From Flavobacterium aquidurense (lineage in GTDB: Bacteria; Bacteroidota; Bacteroidia; Flavobacteriales; Flavobacteriaceae), in assembly GCA_900107365.1 (NCBI GenBank), contig FNPS01000007.1:124001-188000 (forward strand): a stretch of DNA of 64,000 nucleotides, written 5' to 3'. This document shows, piece by piece, positions 1 to 9,475 of this stretch. How positions within the stretch are numbered: position 1 is the stretch's first letter; each line of letters opens with the position of its first letter. The notes beneath the pieces were generated by a model. It was given only the letters and a program-made list of their open reading frames with translations, had not been told where the DNA came from and did no database searches. The position numbers and the translations under genes are program-made.

Positions 1-2
1 CA

Positions 3-695
3 TTATATGAATTGTTAAATGGTGATTTTTTTGAAAAACAAAATATTGAATACGTTATATTAGAAAATGTAGAGAGAAGTTTTGTTTCTAACGCAAAAAA
101 GATAGATTCTTCAAAAGTAATGATGACATCTCAATTAGATAATTTAGTACGTAATCGTAAACTTTCTAAAGAAGATGATGCAGATGCTTTTTTTTCAAAA
201 AAAACGATTCAATTTCCTTTTTCAATGTTCAGATATTACTTTAGTCAAAACTACTTATCCAATAGATATGTTTATAATGTCGTTCTAACCAGAGATGATT
301 TATTTAGTATTAAGGAGAATAATTTATTGTTTGTTTATAAAGATTTGTCTTGTTTGGAAGAAAATAATGATGTGGTGGAAGTTCAAAAATTAAATAATGT
401 TTTAAATGATTTGTCGAATAAGCTTAGAGGTAAAAAAATAAAGCTTATTGTTTTGCCAGCACCCGATAAATATGATCTTTATTATGATTATATTGCTGAT
501 AAAACCATTTTTCCACGACCATTGTTTTTTAATCATTTAGGAAATCTTAAAAAAAATTATGTATATATAGATTCAAAGAAAATTTTATCCGCTGAATTAG
601 AAAGTAAAAAAGATATTTATTTTTATGATGATACACATTGGTCTCCAGTTGCTTCTAAAATTATAGTAGAAGAAATAAAAAAAGCAATAAATTGA
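3..695 (+). CDS. AlgX/AlgJ-like SGNH-type protein, C-terminal part (5' end outside window)
   Basis: The reading frame is open from the window edge to the stop, so the gene most likely begins upstream; an internal TTG at 12 is a poor start. The C-terminal motif DDTHWSPVASK (about 20 residues before the end) is the Asp-Thr-His-Trp signature of AlgX/AlgJ and DHHW-type proteins, SGNH-hydrolase-like enzymes that O-acetylate exopolysaccharides such as alginate. The segment KLIVLPAPDKYDLYYDYI fits the central strand region of that fold. In related organisms such genes sit beside an MBOAT acyltransferase, which would lie left of this window. The role in polysaccharide acetylation is inferred from the motif; the substrate is unknown. 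Confidence 0.6.
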   Translation, partial: LYELLNGDFFEKQNIEYVILENVERSFVSNAKKIDSSKVMMTSQLDNLVRNRKLSKEDDADAFFSKKTIQFPFSMFRYYFSQNYLSNRYVYNVVLTRDDLFSIKENNLLFVYKDLSCLEENNDVVEVQKLNNVLNDLSNKLRGKKIKLIVLPAPDKYDLYYDYIADKTIFPRPLFFNHLGNLKKNYVYIDSKKILSAELESKKDIYFYDDTHWSPVASKIIVEEIKKAIN

Positions 696-779
696 TCCAA
701 TATAAAGCTGATAAATATATGATTTTTAGGGGATTAAATTCGGTGAAATCATTATTATGGAGAATTAGAATGTAAAGCA

Positions 780-1493
780 ATGCAAGTCAAAACCAAAGCA
801 ATAGTAATTTCAGCCCTAAAATTTCAGGAAAAAAGTCTGATTGTAAAGTGCTTTACGCTTTCAAGTGGTCTGAAATCTTATTTTGTTCGAGATGCTTTTT
901 CGAATCGAAAGGCAAGTCAGAAGATTGCTTATTTTCAGCCTTTTTCTATTTTGGAGATTGAAGCTGTGCATAAAAACAAAGGTACTTTAGAGAATTTTAA
1001 GGAAATCAAAACCGCGGTTCCTTTTCAGACAATTCATACTGATATAGTGAAAAGTACCATTGTAATGTTTCTTTCAGAGATGTTGCATTATTCTATCCAG
1101 GAGGAAGAAAAAAACGAATCGCTTTTCGAGTTTTTGGAGACGGCGCTAACCTGGTTGGATCATCATGATGAAATAGCAAATTTTCATCTAATCTTACTTT
1201 TGGAGGCAACAAAATATCTTGGTTTTTATCCTGATACTTCTGAAATTGATTTGCCTTATTTTGAAATGATTGAAGGTGTTTTTACGCTTTTTAGTGGAGT
1301 AAATTCTTTAACAGAACACGAGACAAACCTTCTGAAAAAATTAATTGATCTGAGGTTTGACAACGATCAGAAAGTTTTTCATGTGATAGAAAGGCAAATA
1401 TTACTGAAAATTCTGATAGATTATTATAGTTTTCATTTAGACGGATTCAAAAGACCTAAATCTTTAGAGGTTTTAAAGGAGGTTTTCTCTTAA
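780..1493 (+). CDS. recO: DNA repair protein RecO
   Basis: The 237-residue product starts MQVKTKAIVISALKFQEKS, the OB-fold beginning typical of RecO (conserved 'ktkaIVLstiky.E.slIvk'). RecO anneals single strands and loads RecA onto SSB-coated DNA with RecR. The length matches family members. As in many Bacteroidetes RecO proteins the C-terminal half is helical and no complete four-cysteine zinc site is visible. The gene stands alone, about 85 bases after the preceding gene and 130 bases before ileS, which appears to have its own promoter. Confidence 0.92.
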   Translation: MQVKTKAIVISALKFQEKSLIVKCFTLSSGLKSYFVRDAFSNRKASQKIAYFQPFSILEIEAVHKNKGTLENFKEIKTAVPFQTIHTDIVKSTIVMFLSEMLHYSIQEEEKNESLFEFLETALTWLDHHDEIANFHLILLLEATKYLGFYPDTSEIDLPYFEMIEGVFTLFSGVNSLTEHETNLLKKLIDLRFDNDQKVFHVIERQILLKILIDYYSFHLDGFKRPKSLEVLKEVFS

Positions 1494-1591
1494 ATCCTCA
1501 AAAACGTCAATTTTTTTTGCGGAATATACCTGAAATTTCCTTTCAGTACTCTTTTTTCTGTCATCTTTTATCTATTTTCCTCAAAATTCCT

Positions 1592-1599
1592 TACTTTCG
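1592..1599 (+). promoter_or_regulatory. Bacteroidetes-type -7 element upstream of ileS
   Basis: TACTTTCG, one base from the TAnnTTTG consensus, lies 24 bases before the ileS ATG. No clear TTG -33 box is visible, only a T-rich stretch. Confidence 0.45.
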
Positions 1600-1623
1600 C
1601 ACCTCGTTTAAGAAAAGGATAAA

Positions 1624-4600
1624 ATGAGCACAAAATTTACTGAATACAAAGGACTTGACTTACCAACAGTAGCGTCAGAAGTTCTTGATTTTTGGAAGAA
1701 AGAAAATATATTTGAAAAGAGTGTAACTACTCGCGAAGGAGCAGAACCTTACGTATTTTTTGAAGGTCCGCCTTCAGCAAACGGATTACCGGGAATTCAC
1801 CACGTGATGGCGCGTGCGATTAAAGATATTTTTTGCAGATATAAAACTCAAAAAGGTTTTCAGGTAAAAAGAAAAGCCGGATGGGATACGCACGGATTGC
1901 CTGTAGAATTAGGTACCGAGAAAGAACTTGGGATTACAAAAGAAGATATTGGTAAAACAATTTCTATCGAAGAGTATAACGAAGCGTGTAAAAAAACCGT
2001 AATGCGTTATACCGACGTATGGAATGATTTGACCGAGAAAATGGGCTATTGGGTAGATATGGAAGATCCATATGTGACTTATAAACCAAAATATATGGAG
2101 TCTGTTTGGTGGCTTTTAAAGCAAATCTACGATAAAGGTTTGTTGTACAAAGGATACACGATTCAGCCTTATTCTCCAAAAGCAGGAACTGGATTGTCTT
2201 CTCACGAAGTAAATCAGCCTGGAGCATATAGAGATGTTACGGATACTACTATTGTAGCGCAATTCAAAACTTTACCTGAAACTTTACCAAGCTTTTTACA
2301 AGGTTTTGGAGATATTCACATCTTAGCCTGGACAACTACGCCTTGGACATTACCTTCAAATACCGCTTTGACAGTTGGACCAAAGATAGATTACGTTCTA
2401 GTAAAAACATTCAATCAATATACTTTTGAGCCTGTAAATGTTGTTTTGGCTAAAAATTTAGTTGGAAAACAATTTGGTAAAGGATTTTTTGCAAGTGAAG
2501 ATGATGCTGATTTCGACAAAGTAAAAAATGGCGACAAGCAACTTCCGTATAAAATATTAGCAGAAGCAAAAGGAGCTGATTTAGTAGAGATCCGTTACGA
2601 GCAATTATTACCATATGTATTACCTTATCAAAATGCTGAAAATGCATTTAGAGTAATTGCCGGAGATTTTGTTACTACAGAAGATGGAACAGGAGTTGTA
2701 CATACCGCTCCGACATTTGGTGCTGATGATGCTAAAGTAGCAAAAGAAGCTAAGCCGGAAGTGCCGCCAATGTTGGTTTTAGATGAAAACGGAACTGCTG
2801 TTCCGTTGGTAGATTTACAAGGTAAATTCACTTCTCATTTAGGTGAGTTAGCTGGTAAATATGTAAAAAACGAATATTATGATGCAGGGCAGGCGCCAGA
2901 GCGTTCTGTGGATGTTGAAATTGCTATTCGATTAAAAGAAGAAAATAAAGCCTTTAAGGTTGAAAAATACGTACATAGTTATCCACACAGTTGGAGAACT
3001 GATGAGCCGTTATTATATTATCCACTAGACTCTTGGTTCATTAAAGTAACCGATGTAAAAGATAGAATGTTCGACCTGAACGAAACTATCAATTGGAAGC
3101 CTAAGTCTACTGGTGAAGGACGTTTTGGAAATTGGTTGAAAAATGCCAACGACTGGAACTTATCTCGTTCTAGATATTGGGGTATTCCGTTGCCAATTTG
3201 GAGAACTGAAGACAAAAAAGAAGAAGTTCTTATTGGTTCTGTTGAAGAATTGTACAATGCGATTGAAAAATCTATCGAAGCTGGTTTTCAAAAAGAAAAT
3301 CCATTCAAAGGTTTTGAAATCGGAAACATGTCTGAAACAAATTATGATTTAATCGATTTACATAAAAATGTTGTCGATCAAATAACTTTAGTTTCGGCTT
3401 CAGGCCAACCGATGAAACGTGAGAGCGATTTAATTGATGTTTGGTTTGATTCAGGAGCAATGCCTTACGCCCAGTGGCATTATCCTTTTGAGAATAAAGA
3501 TAAAATTGACGAGAATAAAGATTTTCCTGCGAATTTCATTGCAGAAGGTGTAGATCAGACTCGTGGATGGTTTTATACTTTACATGCTATAGGAACTTTG
3601 GTTTTTGATAAAGTAGCGTATAAAAATGTAGTTTCGAATGGTTTGGTTTTGGATAAAAACGGACAGAAAATGTCGAAACGTTTAGGAAACGCAACAGATC
3701 CTTTTGAAACGATTGCAGAGTATGGTCCTGATGCCACACGTTGGTACATGATTTCAAACGCAAATCCGTGGGATAACTTAAAATTTGATATTGAAGGAAT
3801 TGCTGAGGTTCGTCGTAAATTCTTCGGAACTTTATACAACACTTACTCCTTCTTTTCGTTATATGCGAATATCGATGGGTTTAAATACGCTGAAGCGGAG
3901 ATCCCGTTAAACGAAAGACCTGAAATCGATCAGTGGATTATTTCTGAATTACATTCTTTAATCAAATTTGTTGATGAATGTTATGAAGATTATGAGCCTA
4001 CGAAAGCAGCAAGAGCTATTTCTGACTTCGTTCAGGAAAACTTAAGTAACTGGTACGTACGTTTATGTCGTCGTCGTTTTTGGAAAGGTGAATATGCTCA
4101 GGATAAAATTGCAGCTTACCAAACGCTTTATACTTGTTTGTTAACGATAAGCAAATTAAGCGCTCCGATTGCTCCATTTTTTATGGATAAATTGTACAGA
4201 GATTTAACGAGTTCAACAGGATCTGAGCAATATAGCAGTGTTCACTTGGCTGAGTTCCCAAAATTTGTCGAAAACTTTGTTAATAAAACGTTAGAGAGCA
4301 AAATGCAGAAGGCGCAAACCATCTCATCTTTGGTTTTATCACTTCGTAAAAAGGAAATGATTAAGGTTCGTCAACCTTTGCAAAAGGTAATGATTCCGGT
4401 ACTTGACGAAAATCAGAGAGCTGAAATTGAGGGTATTTCTGAGCTTGTAAAAGCAGAAGTAAACGTGAAAGAAATCCTTCTTTTAGATGATGATTCTGGT
4501 ATCTTGGTGAAACAAATTAAGCCTAATTTTAAAGCTTTAGGACCTCGTTTTGGAAAAGATATGGGGCTGATTTCCAAAGAAATACAATCTTTTTCGGCAG

Positions 4601-5025
4601 ATCAGATTAATCAGTTGGACAAGCAGGGAACGTTAGATATTGTTATTGCTGGAAAAACTGTAACTTTATCACTAGAAGACGTCGAAATAACATCGCAGGA
4701 TATTGAAGGATGGTTGGTTGCAAATTCAAACGGAATTACGGTTGCGCTTGATATTACAATCACTGAAGAATTGAAAAAAGAAGGAATCGCAAGAGAATTG
4801 GTGAACAGAATTCAAAATATCCGTAAAGATTCTGGATTTGAAGTAACCGATAAGATTAAAGTTCTAATAAAAAGAAGTGGTTTGTTAGAAGAGGCCATTC
4901 TTAAAAATGAAGACTATATTAAGTCTGAGACATTAACAGATGATTTGGTTTTTGTAGACGCTTTAGAAAGCGGCACAGAAATTGAGTTTGATGATATTAA
5001 AACAGTGATATTAATTTCAAAATAA
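1624..5025 (+). CDS. ileS: Isoleucyl-tRNA synthetase
   Basis: This 1133-residue class Ia synthetase charges tRNA-Ile with isoleucine in the cytoplasm. The HIGH-type motif appears as GIHH (residues 57-60, in PSANGLPGIHH) and the second signature as KMSKR near residues 681-685. The editing domain lies between them (WTTTPWTLPSNTAL, then GTGVVHTAPTFG). The length and the lack of a C-terminal cysteine-rich zinc module place it with the longer, eukaryote-like IleRS type common in Bacteroidetes. It is followed after 9 bases by a DksA-like gene and then lspA, an arrangement that suggests cotranscription at least into the DksA-like gene. The start ATG has the conserved KFTEYKGLDLP beginning. Confidence 0.97.
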   Translation: MSTKFTEYKGLDLPTVASEVLDFWKKENIFEKSVTTREGAEPYVFFEGPPSANGLPGIHHVMARAIKDIFCRYKTQKGFQVKRKAGWDTHGLPVELGTEKELGITKEDIGKTISIEEYNEACKKTVMRYTDVWNDLTEKMGYWVDMEDPYVTYKPKYMESVWWLLKQIYDKGLLYKGYTIQPYSPKAGTGLSSHEVNQPGAYRDVTDTTIVAQFKTLPETLPSFLQGFGDIHILAWTTTPWTLPSNTALTVGPKIDYVLVKTFNQYTFEPVNVVLAKNLVGKQFGKGFFASEDDADFDKVKNGDKQLPYKILAEAKGADLVEIRYEQLLPYVLPYQNAENAFRVIAGDFVTTEDGTGVVHTAPTFGADDAKVAKEAKPEVPPMLVLDENGTAVPLVDLQGKFTSHLGELAGKYVKNEYYDAGQAPERSVDVEIAIRLKEENKAFKVEKYVHSYPHSWRTDEPLLYYPLDSWFIKVTDVKDRMFDLNETINWKPKSTGEGRFGNWLKNANDWNLSRSRYWGIPLPIWRTEDKKEEVLIGSVEELYNAIEKSIEAGFQKENPFKGFEIGNMSETNYDLIDLHKNVVDQITLVSASGQPMKRESDLIDVWFDSGAMPYAQWHYPFENKDKIDENKDFPANFIAEGVDQTRGWFYTLHAIGTLVFDKVAYKNVVSNGLVLDKNGQKMSKRLGNATDPFETIAEYGPDATRWYMISNANPWDNLKFDIEGIAEVRRKFFGTLYNTYSFFSLYANIDGFKYAEAEIPLNERPEIDQWIISELHSLIKFVDECYEDYEPTKAARAISDFVQENLSNWYVRLCRRRFWKGEYAQDKIAAYQTLYTCLLTISKLSAPIAPFFMDKLYRDLTSSTGSEQYSSVHLAEFPKFVENFVNKTLESKMQKAQTISSLVLSLRKKEMIKVRQPLQKVMIPVLDENQRAEIEGISELVKAEVNVKEILLLDDDSGILVKQIKPNFKALGPRFGKDMGLISKEIQSFSADQINQLDKQGTLDIVIAGKTVTLSLEDVEITSQDIEGWLVANSNGITVALDITITEELKKEGIARELVNRIQNIRKDSGFEVTDKIKVLIKRSGLLEEAILKNEDYIKSETLTDDLVFVDALESGTEIEFDDIKTVILISK

Positions 5026-5034
5026 TATAATAAA

Positions 5035-5415
5035 ATGATAGATGAAATTACAAGATACTCTGATGCTGATTTAGCGGAGTTCAAAGAAATAATTCAAAAT
5101 AAAATACAAAAAGCACAAGCCGATCTGGATTTAATAAAAAGTGCTTACATGAATGATTTGAATAACGGAACAGATGATACTTCTCCAACTTTTAAAGCAT
5201 TTGAAGAAGGAAGCGAAACGATGTCAAAAGAAGCGAACTCACAGTTGGCTATCAGACAGGAAAAGTTTATACGCGATCTAAAAAACGCATTATTCCGTGT
5301 TGAAAACAAAACATATGGTATCTGTAAAGTAACAGGTAAATTAATAAGCAAAGAAAGGCTTAAAATCGTTCCTCATGCTACAATGAGTATCGAGGCTAAA
5401 AACTTGCAACGATAA
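5035..5415 (+). CDS. TraR/DksA-family regulator with degenerate zinc finger
   Basis: This is a 126-residue acidic coiled-coil protein with the DksA layout: a helical hairpin (about 10-90) and a C-terminal finger YGICKVTGKLISKERL followed by VPHATMSIEAK. DksA-family proteins bind in the RNA polymerase secondary channel and tune initiation, often with ppGpp. The GxxIxxxRL...PxA...K spacing of the family is kept, but only one of the four zinc-binding cysteines is present. It lies 9 bases after ileS, so is probably cotranscribed, and is followed by a strong terminator. The family call is firm; regulatory targets cannot be read from the sequence. Confidence 0.85.
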   Translation: MIDEITRYSDADLAEFKEIIQNKIQKAQADLDLIKSAYMNDLNNGTDDTSPTFKAFEEGSETMSKEANSQLAIRQEKFIRDLKNALFRVENKTYGICKVTGKLISKERLKIVPHATMSIEAKNLQR

Positions 5416-5439
5416 TATTTGCAAATTGCAAAAGAATTA

Positions 5440-5464
5440 ACGCTCCTTTAGGAGCGTTTTTTTT
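5440..5464 (+). terminator. Rho-independent terminator after the DksA-like gene
   Basis: The stem ACGCTCCT / AGGAGCGT is followed by a run of eight T. It lies 25 bases past the DksA-like stop and ends the ileS unit. Confidence 0.9.
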
Positions 5465-5475
5465 GATTAAATTAT

Positions 5476-5483
5476 TACTTTTG
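5476..5483 (+). promoter_or_regulatory. -7 element of the lspA promoter
   Basis: TACTTTTG matches TAnnTTTG exactly, 19 bases before the lspA ATG. It follows directly on the terminator, so lspA has its own start of transcription. No clean -33 TTG is seen at the usual distance. Confidence 0.6.
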
Positions 5484-5502
5484 CGCATCAAAAACCCATA
5501 AA

Positions 5503-6099
5503 ATGTCATTACGAAAAGCGTATCTCCTTATATTTTTAGTTTTACTTGTTGATCAGATTTCAAAAATCTATGTGAAAACCAATTTTATTTTAGGAGAGGA
5601 AGTTACTGTTTTCAATTGGTTTAAAATTCATTTTATTGAAAATGAAGGAATGGCATGGGGAACAAAAATTCCTGGAGAATACGGAAAATTAATTTTAACC
5701 GTTTTTAGAATTTTTGCTGTTTTTGGAATTGGATATTGGTTGGCCGATGCAATTAAAAAGCGCCATTCTACTTATTTGATTGTTGCAATTGCTTTGATCT
5801 TTGCCGGAGCCGCCGGAAATATTCTGGATTCTGTTTTCTACGGAGTAATTTTTGATGACAGTACGCATAATCTGGCGACACTTTTTTCGCCTCATCCCTA
5901 CGGAACCTGGTTTCATGGTTTAGTTGTAGATATGTTTTATTTTCCAATTTGGGAAGGTAATCTGCCAACCTGGATGCCTGTCTTTGGAGGTAAACATTTT
6001 ATGTTTTTTAATGCTATTTTTAATGTTGCCGATATGGCGATTTCTACAGGTGTTGGTATTTTGCTTGTTTTTAATAAACGGGCATTTCCAAAACACTAA
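5503..6099 (+). CDS. lspA: Lipoprotein signal peptidase (signal peptidase II)
   Basis: This 198-residue inner-membrane aspartyl protease cuts prolipoprotein signal peptides before the lipidated cysteine. Four hydrophobic segments are visible. The family motifs are VDQISKIYVKTNF near the N terminus, the GAAGNILDS block with the first catalytic Asp, and FNVADMAIS with the second. It is longer than the E. coli enzyme (164 aa) because of an insert between the motifs (about residues 113-155) that is common in Bacteroidetes. Many lipoproteins in this window, such as those at 31995 and 33858, would be substrates. Confidence 0.95.
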   Translation: MSLRKAYLLIFLVLLVDQISKIYVKTNFILGEEVTVFNWFKIHFIENEGMAWGTKIPGEYGKLILTVFRIFAVFGIGYWLADAIKKRHSTYLIVAIALIFAGAAGNILDSVFYGVIFDDSTHNLATLFSPHPYGTWFHGLVVDMFYFPIWEGNLPTWMPVFGGKHFMFFNAIFNVADMAISTGVGILLVFNKRAFPKH

Positions 6100-6128
6100 G
6101 CTTATTTTTTAAAAAGTCAAAAATAAAT

Positions 6129-6188
6129 AAATTCCAAATTCCAATATTTAAAGTGCTCGTTGCATGAAAATATTGGAATTTGGAATTT
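6129..6188. repeat. Perfect 21-bp inverted repeat, 18-base loop
   Basis: The arms 6129-6149 and 6168-6188 are perfectly complementary and contain two TTGGAATTT half-units each. It lies 30 bases after lspA and could act as a bidirectional terminator, though it has no long T-run. Eighteen bases of the right arm recur exactly at 24613-24630, and looser copies are at about 52370-52400, so it belongs to a dispersed intergenic family. Confidence 0.75.
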
Positions 6189-6245
6189 TGCGTTATTGGG
6201 ATTTGATATTTATTGTGCTATTTTTACAACACTAAAGCCAAACTT

Positions 6246-9200
6246 ATGCAAAGTCCGTCTTTCTCTATTTATGATGCCTCCGCAGGTTCGGGAAAGACCT
6301 ATACTTTGGTGAAGGAATATCTTAAAATTATTCTTTCTTCTCCTAGAAATGATGCCTATCGTAATATTTTGGCAATAACTTTTACCAATAAAGCGGTTCA
6401 CGAAATGAAAAGCCGTATTGTTGGAAGTTTATCTGAGTTTGCCAAAGACGAACCTTCAGCGAAAGCCATGGATTTAATGGAAGACTTGTCTCGTGACACA
6501 GGACTTTCTGTAATTAAAATCAAAATCAAATCTCAAAATATTATTAAGCACTTAATTCATAATTATGCTGCTTTTGATATTTCTACAATTGACAAATTCA
6601 CGCACAAAGTAATTCGGGCATTTGCTCATGATTTAAATTTACCAATGACTTTTGAGGTGACGTTGGATACCGAGAATTTATTGGTAGAAGCTGTTGATGC
6701 AATTATTGCACAGGCTGGTCAGGACGAAACGTTGACTAAATTACTGATTGATTTTACGATGGAAAAAACCGACGATGATAAGAGTTGGGATGTTTCGCGT
6801 GAAATTTTGGAAACTGGAAGGTTGGTTTTGAATGAAAACAATCGAAATGAAATTGTTCATTTTCATGATAAATCGATTGAGGAATTTGTTGTCATTAAAA
6901 AGAAAATGTCGGTTTTATGTGCTGACTTAGAAAAAGAAAATGCTGAACTAGCGGCTCAGGCTTTGGCTTTAATTGATAAAAATGGGATCGATTTAAAATC
7001 GTTTTCAAGAGGAACTTTTCCAAATCATCTTGAAAGTATTCGCGAAGGAAAGTTTAATCCGCGAAATAAAACTTTTCACGAATTTGATGATATTGCTATT
7101 AATAAAACGGCAAGTGATCGCGCGTTGATTGAAAATATTATTCCGGAACTGCTTTTGACTTTAGAAAAGATTTATAAAAATTTTGAAAAAAGAGATTTCT
7201 ACAAGGCTTTTTTGAAAAATATAACGCCGCTTTCGTTACTGAATACGGTAAGTAATGAGTTGGCTAAAATTCAGTCAGAACAAAATATCTTATCTATTTC
7301 TGAATTTAACGCTATCATTCATCGCGAAATTCAGAATCAGCCAGCGCCGTTTATTTATGAACGTTTAGGAGAAAGATATCGTCATTTTTTCATTGATGAA
7401 TTTCAGGATACTTCTGAAATGCAATGGCAAAATTTAATTCCGCTTATTGATAACGCACTTTCAGGCCAGGATGATTTTGGTAACAAAGGAACGCTGATGA
7501 TTGTTGGGGATCCAAAACAATCTATTTATCGCTGGCGTGGAGGAAAAGCAGAACAATTTATTGAATTAGGTAAAGATTCAAATCCGTTTAATAATCCGGA
7601 AAAGGTCATTAAACATTTAGATACAAATTACAGGAGTTATAGCGAGGTAATTGATTTTAATAATGCTTTTTTTAAGTTGATTTCGACTGAATTTTCTAAT
7701 GAAGATTATAAAGATTTATATGAAAATCATAGCCACCAGAACTCTAATTCAAAAAGGGGAGGATATGTAAATATTTCTTTTTTGCCAATAATCGAAAAAA
7801 ATGATTTTGCTGATGAAGAAGAGGTTGTTGAAAAATCAGATCTTTATGTTTTGGCAACTTTAAATACAATTCAGAAAGTGCTTCGTGATGGTTTTGAATA
7901 TCGGGATATAGTAGTTTTAACCCGAAAGAGAGATCAGGGAATTGCTATTGCGAATTATTTGACGGAACAAAATATTCCGCTTTTATCATCTGAAACTTTG
8001 ATGATTCAGAACGCAACAGAAGTTCGCTTGATTATTCATTTATTGAAGTATCTGAACAATAGTATTGATCTGGAGGCTAAAGCTAATTTTCTTCATTTTC
8101 TGGCGTCAACAAAAGAACTTGATATGCCAATTCATGATTTTATAGCTGCCGGAATGGGGTATAGAAATGAAAATGAGTTTGAAAAATGGCTCTTAACTTT
8201 TGATGTTTCGCTTTCTTTTGAGGATGTTCGAAAAAAATCACTTTATGAAGCAGTTGAGATTATCATTTCTAAATTTGTTCTTTCGTCAGAAGGAAACGCT
8301 TATGTACAATATTTTCTAGATATTGTTCTGGAGCGCGATATTAGAAATCAGGCCGGTATAGCAGATTTTTTAAGTTACTGGGATAAAAACGGAGAGAAAT
8401 TTAGTATTCCGTCTCCAGAGGGAAATAATGCTGTTCGAATTATGACGATTCATAAGTCTAAAGGTTTGGAATTTCCTGTTGTAATTATGCCTTTTGCAGA
8501 AGAAGATTATAGCAGAAAGCCAAAAGATAAATTATGGCTTGACACGGAAGATTCAGATTTAGGTGTTCCGAAAGCTTTGATCGATAATAGTAGTGCTGTT
8601 GAAGGTTTTGGGGAAAGCGCTTCTGCTGTTTTTAATTTAAAAAAACAAGAAGAATTACTCGATAATATTAATGTTTTATATGTGGCGCTAACGCGTGCAG
8701 AAGAACAATTGTATGTTATTTCTCAAACTATAAAAGAGAGAAAAGATGGTGATTTTCCGGGTAATATGGCTTCTTTTTTTATTAAATATTTGATAAACAA
8801 AGGAATTTATGAGCCTGAAAAGCTAGAGTACGAATTTGGAAGTCGCGCAAAACTTTCTCCATTTGGTAAAACATTGGATTTGGTAAAGACAATCCCAGTT
8901 GTTTCAGAAGTTTTGAATCCGAAAAACATTAAAATAGCGCAAAAAGAATCTTTGATGTGGGGAACACATCAGCAAGAGGCAATTTCGTATGGAAATGTGG
9001 TTCATGAGATTTTGGCATTTGTAAAAGATAAATCAGATGTTGAATTGGCGGTTACAAAAGCAATCGAAAATGGGTTGATAACATTTGATCAAACGGAGAA
9101 AGTTTTAAAAACACTTTATGAAATTGTTTCTCATCCCGAGCTAAGTGTTTGTTTTGATGGGAAAAATAATGTTCTTACCGAGCAAACTATCGTTCAGAAA

Positions 9201-9404
9201 GAAGGAAGGATTTTAAAGCCGGACCGAATTGTTTTGACTGAGAACAAAGAGGCCTACTTGTTGGATTATAAAACGGGTGCTATAAATTCTAAATATTCAC
9301 AGCAAATTCAAGAGTATCAGGATGCGATTGAAGATTTAGGATACAAAGTGTTAAAAAGAGCTTTGGTATACATTGGAACCGAAATCGATGTAGTAAATTT
9401 GTGA
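6246..9404 (+). CDS. AddA/RecB-like UvrD-family helicase-nuclease
   Basis: The ATG at 6246 gives a 1052-residue protein starting MQSPSFSIYDASAGSGKT; an in-frame start 11 codons upstream lacks family conservation. Superfamily 1 helicase motifs are clear: Walker A ASAGSGKT (11-18), Walker B FIDEFQDTSEMQW (near 381), GDPKQSIYRWRGG, TIHKSKGLEFPVV and LYVALTRAEEQLY. The C terminus has a RecB-type nuclease with GNVVHEILA and LLDYKTG (near 1005). Such enzymes unwind and resect double-strand breaks for RecA. Its likely partner, the AddB-like protein, is encoded at 12327, separated by kbl and the OmpA gene rather than adjacent. Confidence 0.9.
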   Translation: MQSPSFSIYDASAGSGKTYTLVKEYLKIILSSPRNDAYRNILAITFTNKAVHEMKSRIVGSLSEFAKDEPSAKAMDLMEDLSRDTGLSVIKIKIKSQNIIKHLIHNYAAFDISTIDKFTHKVIRAFAHDLNLPMTFEVTLDTENLLVEAVDAIIAQAGQDETLTKLLIDFTMEKTDDDKSWDVSREILETGRLVLNENNRNEIVHFHDKSIEEFVVIKKKMSVLCADLEKENAELAAQALALIDKNGIDLKSFSRGTFPNHLESIREGKFNPRNKTFHEFDDIAINKTASDRALIENIIPELLLTLEKIYKNFEKRDFYKAFLKNITPLSLLNTVSNELAKIQSEQNILSISEFNAIIHREIQNQPAPFIYERLGERYRHFFIDEFQDTSEMQWQNLIPLIDNALSGQDDFGNKGTLMIVGDPKQSIYRWRGGKAEQFIELGKDSNPFNNPEKVIKHLDTNYRSYSEVIDFNNAFFKLISTEFSNEDYKDLYENHSHQNSNSKRGGYVNISFLPIIEKNDFADEEEVVEKSDLYVLATLNTIQKVLRDGFEYRDIVVLTRKRDQGIAIANYLTEQNIPLLSSETLMIQNATEVRLIIHLLKYLNNSIDLEAKANFLHFLASTKELDMPIHDFIAAGMGYRNENEFEKWLLTFDVSLSFEDVRKKSLYEAVEIIISKFVLSSEGNAYVQYFLDIVLERDIRNQAGIADFLSYWDKNGEKFSIPSPEGNNAVRIMTIHKSKGLEFPVVIMPFAEEDYSRKPKDKLWLDTEDSDLGVPKALIDNSSAVEGFGESASAVFNLKKQEELLDNINVLYVALTRAEEQLYVISQTIKERKDGDFPGNMASFFIKYLINKGIYEPEKLEYEFGSRAKLSPFGKTLDLVKTIPVVSEVLNPKNIKIAQKESLMWGTHQQEAISYGNVVHEILAFVKDKSDVELAVTKAIENGLITFDQTEKVLKTLYEIVSHPELSVCFDGKNNVLTEQTIVQKEGRILKPDRIVLTENKEAYLLDYKTGAINSKYSQQIQEYQDAIEDLGYKVLKRALVYIGTEIDVVNL

Positions 9405-9475
9405 AAAAATTAATCAGTTGTTAACGGCTTAAGTGAGGTAAGTTGTTAATTTTTAACATATTAAATATAGTAAAA

